DNA of 64,000 nt, from positions 3,326,501 to 3,390,500 of the forward strand of contig WPIO01000020.1 in assembly GCA_009760855.2 (NCBI GenBank), in the 5' to 3' direction. Below are positions 14,088 to 29,000 of this stretch, in pieces. The translations under genes were made by a program, and so were the position numbers. Within the stretch, counting starts at the first letter, position 1. Each line of letters opens with the position of its first letter. This DNA comes from Cristatella mucedo (taxonomy: Eukaryota > Bryozoa > Phylactolaemata > Cristatellidae). The notes under the pieces are model-generated. The model was not told the DNA's origin. It saw nothing but the letters and a program-made list of their open reading frames with translations, and did no database searches.

Positions 14088-17000
14088 TTACCTAGGACAG
14101 ACTAGCTGTGAGTATGCCTTTCTGTTAACAAGGAAATTTTTCAGGAAGAGAAAGGAAAGAAAACGGAAAAAACGCCAACTCAATCAGTCCACACGGAAAG
14201 CAACGGAGATGGAAGCCAGCTATAACAAATAGGCTAATAGCTTTTAATCTGTCCTGAATCAGCGGTCTATAAACATTTTAGAAACTGAAGCTTTAGCCTG
14301 TTCTCATGCCAAGCCTTAAATAGCCATACTGTGATATTTTTCAAATGTCTTACTTCAAATGTAGTAGTTCCCAGATCCATGTTTCAGGGAAAAGCTTTCG
14401 TGTCCTCACTTGGCTCCCGGTGCTTGAACCAGCTGAAGCTGACTTTTCATCAGCGACAGGGCCCAACGGCTCTTTAATCTCAGCAGCCACGCGAGCTTCA
14501 GCTAGTTCAAAGCGATAAAAACCTAAAACATTAAATTGATTGCATCTTATCACCTGACAATCGGCGCGAGTATACACTATTAAAATAACTTTCTGGTCAA
14601 CCGCTCACGCCCATTCATCACCATCTGCATAGGCCTACTGGCTTTTTCGATAGCCCAGCAACGACTGCATTACAGCAGTCTATCAGAAAATTAACTGGAC
14701 AGCCTGTTAGATCTTATGTCAGCCAGCGAGACATTCTCTATTAATTAATATGAATTGACCGTGATGGCTAGATTTGGAAGTGGTCTTCATAATGCAGCTA
14801 ATAAATGCCGAGCGGTTGTATTTATCTCGGTGCGTAACTCAACAAAGTCGCAATGACTCTGTGGTTGTTATGCAGGAGAGTTTTTGTATAGCCCACTGAC
14901 AGCCTAAGCGGCTTTCGGTATGCATTCGGTAGCCAGTTGAGTAGCACGGAAGTAGCAGCTTAGTACAGCTGGAAAGGATGAGCCATGATCGGCAGCAGGA
15001 GAGCTATTGTCGTTGCATAAGAATCGTGGAATCGTGGAAGTGAGTTCCACAGTCTCGGACCTGCAGTGTAAAAGCTGCTGTCGCCAAAGATTAAACGTAC
15101 GAACGGGACGGTTGATTTATTATCAATACATGACCTGGAGGAACGAGGAGGCTGAAACGGTGCAGCTGTTCAGCTAGGTGCGAAGGCGTCAAGCAATGGC
15201 AGGCCTTGTGGGTCAGCCTTAGAACTTTTCTCTGTATTCGTTGATCAACCAGCAGCCACCCGACCTCTTTCTGCAAAGGAGACACACGATTTAACCCCTG
15301 GTATTTGTAGACTAGCTTTTCAGCCACATTCATCGTTAACTGCAGTTGTTTATATTGGTTGCAAGCCAAAAGGGAATTCCAATGATCTAGCTGTGACAGA
15401 CCTAAAGAGCTAGTTAAATTCTTTGCGAACCACCGAGAAAGACAGTTCCTAATCTTAGATAGGCATCGGACATGTAGGGTAGCTGTTGAAGCAGATTTCT
15501 TAACGGAACTTTCGAAATTTATGTAGCTGTCAAAGACACAACCTAAGCTCAGAGCTCAGTTGCCAAAGAACATTTCAAGCCCACTGCCAGCGCGGTAATA
15601 TAACACTACTAATTGGAAGGGGAAAGTATCTTATTCCTTTCGCATGTTCAAGGCATCCTATGGGTACGAGTTCCGTTTTATCTTCATTTAGCTTTCTAAA
15701 ATAGATCCGAGAGCCAAAGTAAATATTAGCCAAGCAGGATTTCGGTCTGTCAATTGGCTGCTGCTGATTCTCCCAGTTTCAATGACAAGCTCAACTTCAT
15801 TTCATCGGCATGGAAGTGGTATCCGATCCTATGTGCCCGAATGGCGTTTATGAGAGGCTCAGTATAAACGGAGAAGAGCAATGGACAGATAACGGACCCT
15901 TGTGTAACTCCGCAGGTTGATAGTCTGCCGGATGAGGCAAGATCCCGAGAAGACACGGAATGAACGCGATGAGGTAAGTAGGTTAGGAATCAAGCCAGAG
16001 CCAGACACGTGCCAAACCAACCATTGCTCTCTTTCCTTCAAGATAAATAAATTAATTCTAGCTGATTAAACAGCCTCTTTTTGTATAGCGACAGAAGAGC
16101 CTTTATGGCTATCACCACCGCTTGCAGCGGGGATAAAGGATTGCCCACCTCAGGAATCGAACCCACGACCTCGGGACCAAGGCCGTGAAAGCAACCGCCT
16201 TACCTAGTGTGCCATCACGGCTCACCTATGAGCTCACCAATGGCTAAACAAAGATGGATATCATGATAAATAGCCACCTGCTTGGAGCAGACAGGTCGAG
16301 CAGGACCAGGTCATAAGACATCCGGCACCATCATTGTTGCTTAATATGTCGTTATTCACACGGGATAGAGCGGTGTCAGTGGGGTGGGGACGCATGAGCT
16401 TCGACCGAAATGTTCTTAAAAGTCATTCTAGGCAATATTTCCCAAAAGTTACTAAGTAAAATTCTCTTAGGATTGAACCTCAGTTACCCTACGACCTAGG
16501 AATCCCATCCAGGCTAATAATGCATTAGTAGATCATTTGAAAGACTAGGGAACAATCACCTCACGCAAAGATGAAATGAAAATTGAAAAGTTAGGACTGA
16601 GCAAAGTTTTTCGGCGAAATAAAACGCCAAAGAGATGGGTGATACGACGGGAACTTTAGGTGACGAGCACTTCTTACTAAGGTAAACTCATGTAACTTTC
16701 GTCTTTGTAAACCTCACAACAAATAAAATAAAAAAATAATAAGTGAGGAGGAACGTTGCGACTTAGTGCTTGCAATAGCTAAAATTTGGCTTAATTGAGG
16801 TATGCATGTGGGCGATATTTGAAATTGCTGACATTTTAAATATTTGCAATTTTAATTACTTCCCGTGGAGAATCAGTCCTATAAGCCGCAGTGGTTTGGC
16901 ACAGTGGTTCAGGTGCTAGCTTCGACCAAGGTCAAATTGAATGCATTAGATTACCAAGTTAAAGGGTTCGAGCCCCGCGCCATATCTGAAAAGCCTTAAT

Positions 17001-20000
17001 AGAAATTAATTTATCTTGAGGCGCTACATGAATAAATCATACTTATTAATATTTATCCATGATAAATGCATGAAAGCATGAGTTTGTCGAAAAGATAAGT
17101 AGACTTCTGCCACGTATACCAATTCTTAAATAAGTGTGAAGACCCAAGTTTCTCCACAGCAAAATAATCTAGCAGTTAAAGGAAGTTATAAATAATAATC
17201 ATGCTGGCAAAAGCCTAGTGAGACGGAGTGCATGGCAGGCATCGGTGTGGTGCTGCTGCAAAAGCCTACTTAGAGAGTCATTTTTGAAGTATATATGCTG
17301 TATTCCTAGTTATTCATTCAGCTTACTTGCTGTTTAGCTTACGTGTACGAATAAACTTTAATGCAGCGACCAGCAAGACTAGCCTTTCACCGAAATTAGC
17401 AATTGTGGCTTGTGCCTTTACTGAGAAATTAATTCACGTAAAACGTTTTGTGCAGAGCATTTGGATCGACTTGGCTAACAATGTTATTGATATTTGATAT
17501 CCAGTAAGTATATCCTGTGCTAGTCTTTTATTACAATAACTCTACCCAGGAAAAAGAAAAGGATTAAGAAAGAAATAGGGGAGAAAGAGTTAAAGAATTT
17601 CTATTTCGAGACAGTCCACCAATGCTAGTTGATTGCTGCTAATTGGTTTCTTGCCTTTCAACTCTGCCCTATACAGGTAAGGATTTTAGCAAGGCAAGCA
17701 ATTATCAAGGTGAATTCCAGCTAAAATTAATTACCGACAACAATTGAAGATTCAATGGACACAAAGTCAGTCCAGGCAGAGTAGAGATACGTGCTGATTC
17801 ATTAAGCCTATTTACTAGTCCACTAGGTGGCTAGTTGAGGTCAGTGGCGTGCGGCTCCAGCCATCCGCTAGCTCTTAAGCCACTGCTTAGCTACTGATTG
17901 CCCGGATATCCCCAAAGGACCTAGCAGCTAACCCCGGCAACGTAGCCTATCTACTGTCTATTGCTCGATGGAAACTATAATTATTGAGCAGATGATTGTG
18001 GATTTTCCGACTCGGCTCTTACAGCACGAAGAATGGACATCCTTGCCTGTCGCTCCATCAAGCAGCACCCAGAAAGCACATTCGGTAGCACCTGGCAGAA
18101 GTTTGTCAGCAAGTAAATCGGAGTTCATCTATTCCTTTGTATGTACCTTTTGCCATACGGACATAATTATCCCCTAATGGGAATGATCAAATACTATCAT
18201 TAACATACGGCTCTATATACAATGTCCAGTCGTTGCTATTGACCGTGGACACAGGGTAGCCAGGGGCGAGCAAATATAGGTTGGGCCCACTTAGATCGAT
18301 AGCACTTCATCGGATTAGGGTCAGTCTAAATAGTTTGCCATTGCCACCTGTCAAACCGTGTAAGCGATCATGCCACTGGCCACCTCCCCAACCGGATATC
18401 AAGACAATCCCTTGACATCCCCTAACCTAAACAATTTAAATGTAGGTACAATCCATCCCGATTCTCAAAGTATGGCTGATAGAAATACCGGGCCTACTGC
18501 CCCCTAAGGGATCATTTTGCTTCAATTAAACGAAATAAACATGAGCCTTAACCATAGAAGATAAGAAAAGTGGCGTTTGTGAATCTACAACTTGCAATGC
18601 AAAAGAGGATTCCTCTATTTCACACATATTGACTCATCAAATATTCCATTCAGTTATCAGAGCACGCACTGAGGCTGGAGAATGACAATTTTCCAGGGAA
18701 ATCAGATAGCCTAGATTGATTCAATCGGGGTATCTAGTATGGGATACTCACGTTCTCTTGCAATGGTAGCATCAGTAACAATGGTGAAGCCGGCGTCCTA
18801 GAAAATATCGATGAGTCACTCAGGTAGGACAGATTCGGAGGCTTAAGAAGTTTGATATGCTGTGCTGGTAGCCTAATTATTAATATTTTCTGGACATTTC
18901 AAATAAAATATTACAGTAATTGCTCAGTACCGCCACATTAAATCAATTCAAAGGTGTAACAAAACTTTTTTCCATATTAGTTCTTTGATATAAATGTCAT
19001 TTCTCGATTTTCACAAGAAGAGGAAATGGCGAATATTTCCATCAGTTTTATTTTTGTGAGCAAGACTTACTTTAGTAACTACGAAGCCAATTGTTTTTCG
19101 GAATAGTGGAAACTCAGTCATGGTTACAAAATATCGCATTAAATCCAGCTACAACTTTCAAATTAAAGTATATGTTTTACGTTAGTCTCGATAACAAATC
19201 AAAATTTAATCGCTTTTGCATTTAAAAAAAATATAAAGTGCCTCAGCATTAGACTGTACCACTTACATTATTTGTCAACTGACGTAATTCTCAGGACCTA
19301 CAATTGATCAGTTATTACGAGGATTAATAAATTACGCACTCTCAAATAATATAAATGCATGCAGACGTATAGAAGCCTTACCAGTTCAGTTGAGTATCGA
19401 CTAACTAAGTGGATACGTTTCAATTGAGTTACGGCTAAGTGGATATGTATCCTTATTTTTCCGAGAGGGTCTCAAGAAGCTTCAAGCATCAGGAAGATGT
19501 ATTATGAGAAGCCTGAGGCGAGTTTATCAGGGCAAAAATCAACAACTCACTCGTGGAGACACCTTGCAAAATTAACGAGACCTGGATGACCTATGCAAAG
19601 TACCTAGAACAAGATTAAGTTCTTGGAGGGCGTCATAAAAATGTATTGTCGTAATTAATATTATTAATTTGAAATGCTTGCAGGGGGTTATGAAAAAACT
19701 GGGCACCTAATCTAACGTGCAAAAACTGCAGGTAATACCTAAATTGATAAGATGAACAATTCATAGCTTATATTTCTAATTTTGTATTCGTGAAGGAAAT
19801 AAATAATAATGAAGTTATTTTACTTACTCATACGTAAACGTTATGTTCTTATCTAATTTTTTAAGAGATTACTGAGCCTCACAATAGCAATGAATTGTTT
19901 TCACCTCGGGAATTGTTCAGGAATCAACTGGAGACACAAGCGAGTGCTCGGTATGCCTGATGTGCCCTTCCAAATCTTGGACTTTGCTGATCTCCCTGCT

Positions 20001-23000
20001 ACTCTCGCTAATCCAGAAATCCGGTAGCCTTTGCCCTTTCATTCACGTTGAGCTGAGTTCCAAAGAGTGACCAATCGGCTTCTGAACAAAAGTCAGCAAT
20101 TCAGAGAATTGGAGAGACTTTGGTCGACCCATATAACAGTACCAGAGTTAAGACTTGCACGAATCGTCTAAACCATCATCATGAACGATGACCTTAGGGA
20201 GGATTTAAAATCAAAATCGTTACATTGATAATTAACAGGTCAATATAAACTATTGGTCTATATTTTTCCCTTGGATTCCTATATGGAATGTGGGCTATAC
20301 ATTTTTAAGCTTGTAAATAAATACATTCCTAGGGTATGTGAGGTAAAGATGGCAAGTGGCGTCTAATACGGCCTATATAATTCCGTGCACTGGAGCTGCT
20401 ACTAGAAGTTGCTAGTTGTGCCTCTAGGCTCTAGGTTTGACAGAAACTGCAACTTGGCTATGAGCACATTCAGCCAAATTATTAGGAACTCGTTTCGCGT
20501 GAGCTTGAAGCCTCTGGAGCTGCCACGTCTGCTTATTACTGTCGCAGATTTGAGGTAAGATCTTGATCGCTTGTTTTGAGAGTACATAAAACAGAGTATG
20601 CATATGAAAGAATAAAGATTATACGAAGAACTATTGAAGTACGGGGTACCTCAGGGTTCTGTGCTTGGTCTGCTTCTTTTTTTAATTGTCTCTCCCACTT
20701 GCCAATTTGATTTCCAACCGCAATCTAGGTTTTCCGTTATACACAGACGACACTCAGTTGTACCTTCGCTTTGATCCCTCCCAGCCCCCAGGTATGTCCA
20801 GTTCTCGGCACACCCTCGCTAAACTTACTGCTGACATTCGCTCGTGAATGAAAGCAAACTTTATCAAATTAAATTACGACCAAACCAAGTCTCCCAGTTA
20901 TGGGCAAACGCAGCGTGACTCGTAAACTGGAATCATTATCGCTCAAAATCGACCCCCTCAGCATCTCTACTCTTGCATCTACACATAATCTAGGAGTCCT
21001 GTTCCAAAGCGACCTTCCACTAGATGTAGGTATTATAATAATAATAATAATGCACATGATAAAGCACCCTCAGAGAATTCAATCTCTCTCTAGGCGCTTT
21101 ACATTTGCTGCAAAGGGAACTGCAAATGAATGGTGAGTAATATCATGCTTGATACACAAACAACATTAGTAACATGGTTAGGGGTGACATGCACAGGGTC
21201 AGCATGCAAATGTGGTCAGTGGCAGCATGCACAGTTTCAGCACGCATAAGCACATCAAGGACGAATCACAGGGACCCAATAAATGCTGTCCAAAATAGAT
21301 GTGTTTTTAACTTCTTTTTAAATATGGTCAGGTCAGGGTATGTTCTGACGCAGGTCGGGAGGGAGTTCCAGGCTTTGGGAGCATACGAACTAAATGCATG
21401 GTCTCCAAAGGATCTCAGGTTTGTACGAGCTATTTCTAGACTGTTGGATTCCGAAAAGCGGGTGGTACTATGCTTGGCCTGATGGGGGAGTATATCGGAG
21501 AGATAGGCTGGAGCGAAAGAATGAAGTGACCTAAAATTGAGCGACAAAACCTTTAAGTCAATCCGTTGCTTGACTAGTGCTTGGACTTGATTGGTGATGC
21601 GGTGAGCCGTGATGGCACACTAGGTAAGGTGGTTGCTTTCACGACCTCGTTCCCGAGGTAGTGGGTTCGATTCCTGCGGTGGGCGATTCTGTATTGCCAC
21701 TGCAAGCGGTGGTGATAGCCGTAAAGGCTCTTCTGTAGCTATACAAAAAAGGCTGTTTGATCAGCTAGGATTTCTTTCTTTTTTTTTTAGCCAGGGCAGG
21801 TCGGCGAGAAGTGGTGTAATGTGGCAGCTGCGAGGCTCACAACAGACAAGCCTAGCTTCGGAGTTTTGCACCAGCTGCAATTGCCTGATTGCACATGCTG
21901 GTAGGCCAGTAAGCAGTGAGTTGCAGAAGTCGAGACGGGATGTCACGAATGCATGGACCAACTTAGATGTGGTATCCTTATCTAAACAAGCCCGAATTAT
22001 AGCATTGTTATGAAGCTGAAAATAGGCAGACTTGACTGGGGAGCTGATATGGTCGTCTAACGAGAGGTCGCTTTGGAATGCGACACCTAGATTTCGAGCT
22101 GATTCAACTGGAGCTATGCTGGAAGAGCCAATTTTGAGCGTCAGGCTTTCCAATTTGTGAATCACACTGGTTTGCCCATTACTAGTAAGTTATTTTTATT
22201 ATCGTTTAGTTTTTGAAAACTTGCTGCCATCAGCTCTACTATCAATTCTGCCTACTTTCAGTTGCTTAACGTTGCTAAAATTCGGGCTCGCTTACATAGG
22301 GATACTACATTGAAATTGGACCATGCATTTGTAACGCTTAGTCTTGACTTCGGTAACGCACTGTTTGCTAGTCCATAGGCGTGTGCAATCAGGTTACAGT
22401 TTGTTCAAAGCAGTGCAGCTAGGCTTGTCTGTCGCGAGCATCCCATTTGCCTCGTCAAGCTACTTCTAGCCGAGCCGGACTTGCTCCCAATCAAAAAGCC
22501 AATCAACCACAAGGTTCTATCACCAACGTTTAGTTCCCTTTATTTTCTGGCTCCAGCCTGCTCATCAGAACTACTGAGCTACCAGCCCAAGCATCATACA
22601 GCCTGCAGTTCTGACTAAAGCCGTTTAGCCATAACTCGTACGAACATTGGAGCTTTGAAGAGCTTGCCTTTAGTTCGTATGCTATTAAAGTCTGAAAATC
22701 ACACCCGCTTGACGTAACAACATATCTTGACTTGGTGACATTTAAAAAAAAAGAAGCTAAACAAGCTTCTGTTTATCACAGCTTTTAGTGGATTCATGTA
22801 ATTCGTCCTTTGTGTGCTCATGGGTGCTGACACTAAGCATGCTGCCACTAACATGCTTACCCTGTGCATATCACCTCTAGCCATTTAGTCATTGTTAACT
22901 TTGAGCATGCTACCACTAACAACTCAATCAGAATTCCTTTACAGCATATTTATAATAGTGCCTAGAAATAAATTAAATTCTATTATGATGTTATACATAT

Positions 23001-26000
23001 TTATTATGTTTATTCTTATTATCATTATTATTAATTTGCTCGTTTGTTTGTCTTACCAACAAAATAGCAAGCTTGTGGCTAACTTCCTAAATTATGGAAT
23101 GCGCTTGAGCTGTATTAGATTATCAAAACCGACTGCCTGAGCTCAGACTTGAGTGGAACAACTGAAGAGTTCGACTTGCCAAGGTAGCTGTGCATTGTCA
23201 ACCCGAGGCTCATCTAAGCTCTGTGAAAATGCCTAAGGATACTTGTGCAAGGTGAAAATTTAACTGACACTCCCAGACACCATAGACGCATCGACGGGAA
23301 TTAGAAAGCGAGAGATTTCTGGAGCTTTTTAATCGGAGCAGTTGATAAGCTATCAGGGAGCGTGTCCTACACATTAACCAGTTTCTGTCAGTTTCAGCAC
23401 TCACAAACCTTCTTAATTAATTGCGACTTTAGAAGTATTTACCTTCGCTTTAAAAAAATCCTAGCTGATTAAACAGCCTCCTTTTGTATAGCGACAGAAG
23501 AGCCTTTACAGTTATCACCTCCGCTTGCAGTGGCGATAAAGAATCGCCCACCACAGGAATCGAACCCACGACTTCGGGAATGAGGTCGGGAAAGCAACCG
23601 CCTTACCTAGTGTGCCATCACGCTTTGCTAGTCATGTCTAATTAAGTTTTAAAACTCGTAGCAATTGCATTGTGCTGAAGACTACTCTTACCGCAAATAT
23701 CTGTACTGTAGACGATCCGCCCCACCGAGGCCAGAAGAAATCGAAAAAAAATGGTCCGCCATCAGAATAGTCTGGCTTATAAGACAGAAGCTCTTTCGAA
23801 AGCTGCAACCGGAAATTCCAGGCATTTTAAGTCTGGTCAATATACAGCAAAGTCAAAAGTAAAGTCAAATATGCACAGGCGATTTAGAAAACACCAAATG
23901 AACTGAAAAGACTATAGCCGTGTCAAAGTTGTCTACAAAGCACAACGATATCAATAAGAAAGCCTTCTGCCTATAACCGCCAAATGGTGCAGACCAAACT
24001 CAGAATTACCTGCTCTTGTGTGATATCGTTGCCTCCTTTCAGCAGAAGTACACTTTGGTCGACTGATAAGAGGCCTACCACAGACCAAGGATCTGACTGA
24101 ACTTGCAAGCTAAGGTTGTCTCCAGGTTTTGCCTGTGAAACGGCATGTCCTTGGCCATCTTTAAATTCCAGTGCGACCTAAGCAAAGAAAATAGCATTCA
24201 CTTTCTTTAATGAGCTAGAAATTGTGCAATAAGAGCAAACCATTCAATACATGTTTTCCATCACTTTGGCGTTATCCCGACAGGCGTTGACTTTCTGCAG
24301 CTATATTCCTACATGCTTTGAGCAGCGAGATTATGGGGATCTCAAATAGATAGAGTCTAGTATATGCAAATCATACCATCTACCTCTGGGGGAGCACAAT
24401 GAAAAGTGCATCTTTAAAGTGCCTAGAAAGTTATGCAGTTGTCTAAGGGCGCTATACGAATGTGATATTTGTATTATTCTTATCTTAATGCGTTTTATTA
24501 CTCTTCCTCCACTGCACTATGTGATGGGAAAATAAACATCACCTAATCTACTTATGAGCTACGTTTGATAGCGAGCTTGTGAGCATGACTCAACACTTGT
24601 GACTCACCCGGGATTTTACTAACCAGCGGCCGTGAGTACCTTCTTATAATGTTTTGCCTGCTCCTTGACTATGATACCTCGTTACTTTTGTTTTCTCAGC
24701 AATGAATGACACGTTGCTCAACAAAAACTCTTGGCTGTTGTTTCTCTAGCAAGGAGTCGTAATTTAATTGTGTGGAGATTTGTTTCCCTTATGAGTCTAT
24801 GCAGCAATGCATTGTCACCTCTAACAGCGATGCATTATAAAGAGTCGAAGGACATTTTAAATTCTCGAATATCCATAGTTCTACAGCCTTGTTTTCAACC
24901 TATTCGGGATGTGTGATAAAAACCTACTCTTAATGCAGCGTAAAACTAAGACTCGATCGCCTATTTAAAATGGTGACAGTAAAAATGTAGATGCACCAGC
25001 AATGCATTCCTTCTCATTCCGATGTTTTCTAGATATATTAGCTATACACAGGGCCGACCCAAAAAATCTTTGCACGCAGCGTTTCAGCGAGGTAGGTAGA
25101 TAGAACAAGATAAATCGGGAAAGCCAAAACTGCTTACCTCTAGGAGCCTCTAAACGAAAAACAGCCTAGCCGCATGGTGCCTAGAAGGCTTGCAATTGCA
25201 TCCATGCATTCCTGTGTGAGTTGCTGTAGCAGGCTGGTCATGTTTACCTGCACCGAAAACCGAGTTTTGGAGTGGGGAGATAGCTCCTAGGGCCCGGTGC
25301 TGGCGATTTCCGACTTCACTCCATTGCAACGCGAATGATTCGGGACGGGTGAAGCTTATGAGTTCAATTGTGGATAATTTGATAGAAAACACATTGTAAT
25401 ACCATTACAAATATTAGTTTGTGCAGTTGATAGAGAACGCACTCAATGCAACATTCCATACCACGCTGGTTTGGCCCTACGATTAAGGTGTTAGCCTTTA
25501 GTGACTTGGTCGAGGTGAGTGTATTTAATAACCGAGGTCGTGGAATCGAGTCCTTTGGCTTTGGGACGCACCCGAATAGAGTTTAAGTTGTATATATATC
25601 ATCACCTCAAAAGCAACTGACCCGCACATACAAAGACTAGCTGCTAGTCACTTCTGACGGTTTTCCGAAGACGCTGTACAATGAGAACTTGCCTTATTGG
25701 AAAATGCACCAGCCACGTTGATTGTCACAGAATCGGCAACAATTTCATTGTCTGGTCCAACAACGTAGACAAGGAATGTAGTCTGAGGGGCATGTTGAGC
25801 AGTGAGAACCAAACTGAATGTCCGTGCGGTTCCTCTTTGACGGCCGTACGATACAATGCGACCACGAGCTATTGCAAGATAATAATATGCAAGGGCTGGT
25901 TTGACTAATGTAACACTCAAGGTCACATAGTCACCACTCTGCAAGAGAAAAATATACTTAGCTATAAATTCTGCATCCATTGGAGAAGACTCGTCGTCAA

Positions 26001-29000
26001 ACCACTACAGTCTCAATCCAGCCAGTCAAAACACACTGACCATGCCCACGGCATTCCCACAGCTGCAGTTAGGAACATTTCTTATAATTGAGCTAGCTAG
26101 AACAAAATGGTCTACCCAATATGCCCGATACAATAAAAAGAACTAACCGTTTGTCATACCTCTGCATGAGCATTTTTCCAACTTTAGCTATTCTACAAGT
26201 ATGAAACGAACGCTGCACCAGAAAAGAAAAGCAAGGATTAGTTACGATTATTTAGTTTGTGGTTTCAATAGCTTTAAAAATGTCACCCTTCATAATATTT
26301 AAGTGTCTGCTGCTAGCAGGGTGCGAAGAATATTTATGTTTTATACTAGAGTCTAATCAATCATTAAGCACTTATGATTATTTAACTGGTACTAGTCGAT
26401 GGGAAGAGAGCCAGCAAAGTTTATATGCATGTAGTTACTCACCTTAATATGCAAAAATACACTCAAAAGGTTGGAATTGAAAAATAAACTAGAAAATATC
26501 AGTCCTTCTATATGCCTCCTAAGCTAAGAATTCATCTGAGCTTTAATAAGCCGTAAATCAGGGGTTCTTATCAACTCATATATCGAAACCTGACACCTTA
26601 CTAGTAACTTCCGGTCTGGCTTTAGAGCTAATCACTCCACAGAGTCAGCGTTGCTGAGGGTATACAACGACCTAAGTTAGGAATGCAGACATGGGAAAAG
26701 TTTCTTCACTTATTTTGCTTGATCTTTCGGCAGCTTTTGATACCATCGATCACAAAGTTCTTCTAGAGCGCCTCTCATCTCGCTCGGGCATCACTGGCAC
26801 TGCTCTGCAGTGGTTCAGGTCCTATCTCAGTAGGAGACTCCAGAGTATTCTCGTGAATGGACAAAGATCATGTGAGGTACCTCTGAAATATGGGATACCT
26901 TAGGGCTCCGTGCTAGGTCCGGTTCTTTTCACGGTTTATACTCTGCCTCTTGCTGATGTGATTGCCAAGCACAATCTAGGCTTTCACTTCTATGCGGATG
27001 ACACTCAGTTGTACCTTTGCTTTGATCCCTCCCAGCCTTTGACCACCTCAAATTCTCTCAACTCACTAGCTGCAAGCATTGATGACATCCACACATGGAT
27101 GGCAGCAAATTTTCTAAAACTAAACGATGATAAAACTAACTTACTAGTTATGGGCAAACCCAGTGTGATTCACAAACTGGAAAGGTTGACATTCAAAATT
27201 GGCTCTGCCAGCATATCTCCAGTTGAAGCAGCTCGAATTCTAATTGTCATGTTCCAAAGCGACCTCTCGTTAGAAGACCATATCCGCTCCACAGTCAAAT
27301 CTGCCTATTTTCAGCTTCATAACATTGCAAAAATTCGGGCTTGTTTTGATAATGATACCACGTCCAAGTTGGTCCATGCATTCGTGACATCTCGTCTCGA
27401 CTTCTGCAACTCACTGCTTACTGGCCTACCAGCATGTGCGATCAGGCGATTGCAGCTGTGCCAAACTCTGCATCTAATCTTGTCTGTCGTGAGCGTCGTC
27501 GTTGCCACAGTGCACCACTTCTCGCCGACCTGCACTGGCTACCGGCCAAGCAACAGATTTCCTTCAAGGTTTTGTCGCTCACTTTTAGGTCCCTTCATTC
27601 TTTGGCTCCAGACTATCTCTCCGATATACTCCCCCATCAGGCCAAGCACAGTTCCACCCGCTTTTCGTAATCCAACAATCTGCAAATACCTCGTACAAAC
27701 CTTAAATCCTTTGGAGACCGTGCATTTAGTTCGTATGCACCTAAAGCCTGGAACTCCCTCTCGCCCTGCGATAGAATATCCCCTCACCTGACCACATTTA
27801 AAAAGAACTTAAAACACACCTATTTATGGCAGCATTTAGTGGGTCCCTGCGATTCGTCCTTGATATGCTTATGAGTGCTGACACTGTGCATGCTGCAACT
27901 AACCACATTTGCATGCTGACCCTGTGCATTTGACCCCTAACAATGTAATTCATTTGTTTTGTGTATTAAACATGATATTACTCCCCATTCAATTGCAGTC
28001 CCCTTTGCAGCACATGTAAAGCGCCTATAGAGGTCCATTGAAACAGAAATCGAGCTTCCGGGAATCGATATAGGTGAAACAGTGAACTATAGTTAACACG
28101 CAGATAAAAGTGTCAATTTTAATTAAATTGAGCTGACCCAAAGTATCCCGCAAATGTCCGTTCGCGGTCCTTGGCTGTTAACCATGTATGAAGAGCCTCT
28201 GGTAAATGCGATTTCGGCACATGAGATTGGTTATCACTTCTAAGCTGACTTTGCCCAACTGTATTTTTCATTTGAACCACCGTAGGCAGCTGTAGCGCAT
28301 TATAAGCTCAGCGCTTGCCTTGCAGACATTCAATCCTGATGTTGGCCAACTTACTCAGTTCAAGCGATGGACAAATCGAGCTGCTATTCGTATTCCTATG
28401 CCTTAGGCATAAGGATGCACTTGGACTGTGAGACTTTAGTCATTATGTCCTCGGCACTCATCATGTTCTCGAAGTTTTGGTTTCCTTATTGCTAACCGCT
28501 CAAAATCTGAAAGCTTATTTAGAGAGCAGCTTCGACCTCTAGTCGTTGTGATTAATAAAGGCCTGATATGAAGGGCTGTCTAACAAGGGCTTTCGTTAAA
28601 TATATTAAGAGCTTGTTAGTTCCGTCTAGATTGTTGTACTGCACTGTTGTTTTGGCCGGGCTTACATTAAAAGCGAAACAAGGATTTTAACAAAGTAAAA
28701 AACTGCTCTCTGCTTGTATATGAAGAGATTCAGGTTCAGACAATAGCTAAGCGAGCCGAATGTCTTAGCAACTGTCACACGGAACAAAGTAATAGACATT
28801 CAACGGAGAAATCCATAAGCATCGGGCTTTAGAATCCTGACATGAACATCACTTTAAAACTGAAACTCGGATAATCCAAATATTTTATGCAGTGATTCTT
28901 CGGGCATTTTTCTTATTTAGCATGATTCAGATAAAGTACCCTCAAGGATAACGTGAGCAACGCACTACGTTTCATGAGTAAAGCAATAGTGAACTCAATA

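Noticed and set aside
16888-16985. Possible tRNA gene
   Set aside because: Box A and box B are present but the cloverleaf arms do not pair and the sequence continues into a LINE-like tail; it is a SINE head.
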